The translations under genes and the position numbers were made by a program. From Arthrobacter sp. PM3 (lineage in GTDB: Bacteria; Actinomycetota; Actinomycetes; Actinomycetales; Micrococcaceae), in the NCBI RefSeq assembly GCF_003352915.1, contig NZ_CP022314.1:2546644-2610643 (forward strand): a stretch of 64,000 bases of DNA, in the 5' to 3' direction. The notes beneath the pieces are model-generated. The model saw only the letters and a program-made list of their open reading frames with translations. It ran no database searches and had not been told where the DNA came from. Positions 62,084 to 64,000 of the stretch are shown here, one piece after another (position 1 is the stretch's first letter; the number at the start of each line of letters is the position of its first letter).

Positions 62084-63379
62084 TTACCGCCCGGCGATGT
62101 GCCCGGCCACGTATTCCGCGTCCGCACCGACCAGCGACAGCGTGGCCGACGCGTGCCGGGTCAGCCACGGCAGCCCGACGGCGTACAGGCCCGGGACCTC
62201 GGTGACGCCGCGGGTGTGGCGCGGGTAGTTCCACTCGTCCAGCACGGGCAGGTCCAGGAAGCCGAAGTCCAGGCCGTAGCCGGTGCACCAAATGACGGAG
62301 GTGACGCCCTCGGCGTCGAGGTCGAGGCGGGCCCCGGAGCCCGCCGGCAGCCAGTCGTCCGCGGGCGCCGGCTCTGCAGGGGGCGCGTCGATGCCGGCCG
62401 CGGCGATATACGCGTCCGCCAGGCGCCCCATCCGCTGCCCGAACCCGGCCTCCACCAGCGCCAGGCGTGCGGGGAGGTCGTCGCTGAAGGTGAGGACGCC
62501 GTCGTCCGTTCCCTCGAAGCGGCCGTGCAGGCGGACGCCGCGGCGGCCGAGCTCCCGGATGTGGATGCTGTGGCCGCCGTCGTTGCCGGAGATCAGCGGG
62601 TTGCACAGGAACCGCGCCGCGGGGGAGGGGAGCTGCTCCACCTGGAAGCCGGTGATGCCGTGCTCCGGCCCGTGCAGGTTGACCTGCAGGATCCAGTAAA
62701 AGGTGTCCTGGCCGCGGTAGCGCCGCGGCGCCTCGGGGCAGGACGAGACCGAGAGGTGCACCTGGCGGCCGGCGGCGAGCAGGTCCTCGGTGATCTGCCC
62801 GCCCGACTGCCCGGTCCCCACCACCAGCACCGCGCCGTCGGGCAGCTGCGCCGGGTTGCGGTAGTCGTGGCTGTGCAGCTGGCGGATGTGCGCGGGGATC
62901 GTGGCGGACGACGGCGGGATCCGCGGCCGCTGGAACGCCCCGTTCGCCAGGACGACGTTCCGGGCCCGCCAGCTTCCGTGATTGGTGTCGACGGCGAAGC
63001 CAGGTGTATCGGCGAAGCCGCCTTTGCCCTCCGTGACCCGGGTGACCTCCGTGCCGAGCCGCACCGGTGCCGCGATGCGTTGGGCGTAGTCGCGGAACAG
63101 GTCGATCACCTCGTCGCGGGGCAGGAACGCGTCCGGCTCCGGGCCGTCGTACGTCGGGCCCGGGAGCAGGAAGGCGAAGTTGGGCGTGTTCAGGTAGAAG
63201 GAGTCCCACCGGTCCTGCCAGGCTCCGCCGAGCTCCGGCCGCTGCTCCAGCAGCAGATGGTCGACGCCGTGCCGGCTCAGCCAGTAGCTCGTGGCCAGGC
63301 CGGCCTGCCCCGCGCCGATCACGAGGGTGTCAATTCTTTGCGATGCCTGGCGTGGGGCGGTTTCTTCGGCGGACAGCAT
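62084..63379 (-). CDS. Flavin-containing monooxygenase / NAD(P)-binding oxidoreductase
   Basis: 431 residues from ATG 63379, with AGGAG 8 bases upstream; the frame is open for another 70 codons without a site. FAD-binding loop 'TLVIGAGQAGLATSYWL' (GxGxxG) at the N-terminus, a second dinucleotide motif 'VLVVGTGQSGGQITEDL', and 'VIWCTGYGLDFGFLDLP' near the end are those of CzcO-like group-B flavin monooxygenases. It oxygenates ketones or heteroatoms using NADPH. Substrate unknown; the gene is alone on its strand. Confidence 0.92.
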   Translation of the reverse strand: MLSAEETAPRQASQRIDTLVIGAGQAGLATSYWLSRHGVDHLLLEQRPELGGAWQDRWDSFYLNTPNFAFLLPGPTYDGPEPDAFLPRDEVIDLFRDYAQRIAAPVRLGTEVTRVTEGKGGFADTPGFAVDTNHGSWRARNVVLANGAFQRPRIPPSSATIPAHIRQLHSHDYRNPAQLPDGAVLVVGTGQSGGQITEDLLAAGRQVHLSVSSCPEAPRRYRGQDTFYWILQVNLHGPEHGITGFQVEQLPSPAARFLCNPLISGNDGGHSIHIRELGRRGVRLHGRFEGTDDGVLTFSDDLPARLALVEAGFGQRMGRLADAYIAAAGIDAPPAEPAPADDWLPAGSGARLDLDAEGVTSVIWCTGYGLDFGFLDLPVLDEWNYPRHTRGVTEVPGLYAVGLPWLTRHASATLSLVGADAEYVAGHIAGR

Positions 63380-63790
63380 GGCTAACTCCTGACCGTCCGG
63401 GTTCCTGGCGCTTTGGCTGGCACCCTGCGCGGATGCTTGCCTTCCCGGACTCGCTCGCTTCCGCGGTCTGCCTGCCGCTTCTGCCGCAGCTGACGGGCCG
63501 GGCCGGACTTGTTGGCAGGATATGCCCGCAGCGTCGCCGCGTACAGGTCCCCTGGCGTGGCGGGGGAGTTTCAGCACTTCGACCGGCAATGGGGCCTTTT
63601 TAGCCTTGCCGATCTTTCAAGCCCCACGGTACGCTCTGTTGCCTCGGCCGATCGACAGGCCGGCAAATGTGCACGCAGCCAACTCTGGGGGGTGGCAGTC
63701 AGGGCATGGCCCGTACTGTTATTGGCGTGCGGTCTCCTTGGTGGCGCCATCAATGAAGAAGCCCGGCTTCTGACTGGATGGAGAGAAAAC
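63380..63790. other. Divergent promoter region
   Basis: 411 bases between the monooxygenase and the last gene, which point away from each other. It contains the ribosome-binding sites of both, but no repeat, palindrome or open frame that I can support. Confidence 0.4.
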
Positions 63791-64000
63791 ATGAGTACAA
63801 GAATGCGGCGCCTCGCGCCTGCGGCAATGCTTGCGGCCCTGATGATGGCGGGGGCACAGCCAGCTTCCGCGGCCAGTTTCCCAACCTCAGACCCCCTTCC
63901 CGGATGCCAGGGGTTCGACATTACGGTGAGCGGGGTTAAGGGAAATCAGGCGGTGAAGGTGACCAGGGAGAAGAACGGGTTCATTCGCACGGTCGCAGGC
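63791..64000 (+). CDS. Secreted protein (3' end outside window)
   Basis: The ATG 63791 has GGAGAG upstream and 70 codons are visible. The N-terminus is a signal peptide: basic start (MSTRMRRLAP), hydrophobic core (AAMLAALMMAGAQ) and cleavage after ASA. The mature part begins ASFPTSDPLPGCQGFDITVS, with a 'VKVTREKNGF' strand, like other small extracellular beta-domain proteins. No more can be said from the fragment. Confidence 0.75.
   Translation, partial: MSTRMRRLAPAAMLAALMMAGAQPASAASFPTSDPLPGCQGFDITVSGVKGNQAVKVTREKNGFIRTVAG

Overview
The window reads as chromosomal DNA of a high-G+C actinobacterium, most likely Arthrobacter/Pseudarthrobacter-like (Micrococcaceae). Evidence: strongly GC-biased third positions, GTG starts with clear GGAGG sites, the style of the carbohydrate operons, and a free-standing helicase-associated-domain protein of a kind common in that group. 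This is inference from sequence style, not from a marker gene. I found no rRNA, tRNA or CRISPR array.

Left arm (1-18,125), metabolic. After a partial secreted protein, an acetyltransferase remnant and a membrane protein comes an alpha-glucoside utilisation locus on the minus strand: LacI regulator, lipoprotein binding protein, two ABC permeases, GH13 alpha-glucosidase, then a two-domain sulfurtransferase. Next are a lipid kinase, a thiamine-pyrophosphate enzyme, and a divergent Lrp regulator / aminotransferase / amino-acid permease set. This arm carries decayed duplications: a 5'-truncated second glucosidase (2266-2970), a second nearly identical lacI with its operator (16470-17630), and a junction of lipid-kinase and permease fragments (17680-18125).

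Middle (about 18,130-47,900), a defence island of lower and more variable G+C. In order: a NaeI-family restriction enzyme; a DUF3883-type predicted nuclease; a five-gene same-strand cluster (cytosine-5 methyltransferase, ParB/Srx-fold protein, SNF2-type helicase, second PD-(D/E)xK protein, HNH protein); an opposite-strand three-gene operon ending in a giant DUF1998-type helicase resembling Druantia DruE; uncharacterised proteins; a decayed helicase piece and a helicase-associated-domain protein; two zinc microproteins of 26 and 55 residues; a DUF262/DUF1524 (GmrSD-like) enzyme; and a convincing EcoRV-type restriction-modification pair whose genes are separated by a decayed insertion element. 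The five-gene cluster is the best candidate for a poorly described system: it joins self-marking, a possible nucleotide-switch protein, a translocase and two nuclease-like proteins.

Right arm (47,900-64,000), metabolic again. A decayed MFS transporter/aldo-keto reductase pair is followed by a ribonucleoside-salvage locus (ribokinase and GNAT divergent from an MFS carrier and nucleoside hydrolase), a second pentose-type locus (MHS transporter, RpiB, ribokinase, divergent LacI), a GntR regulator, a hypothetical protein, a secreted lipase, a VOC protein, a flavin monooxygenase and the start of a secreted protein. Nucleoside hydrolase would release ribose and ribokinase phosphorylate it; RpiB plus the second kinase suggest a second pentose or related sugar.
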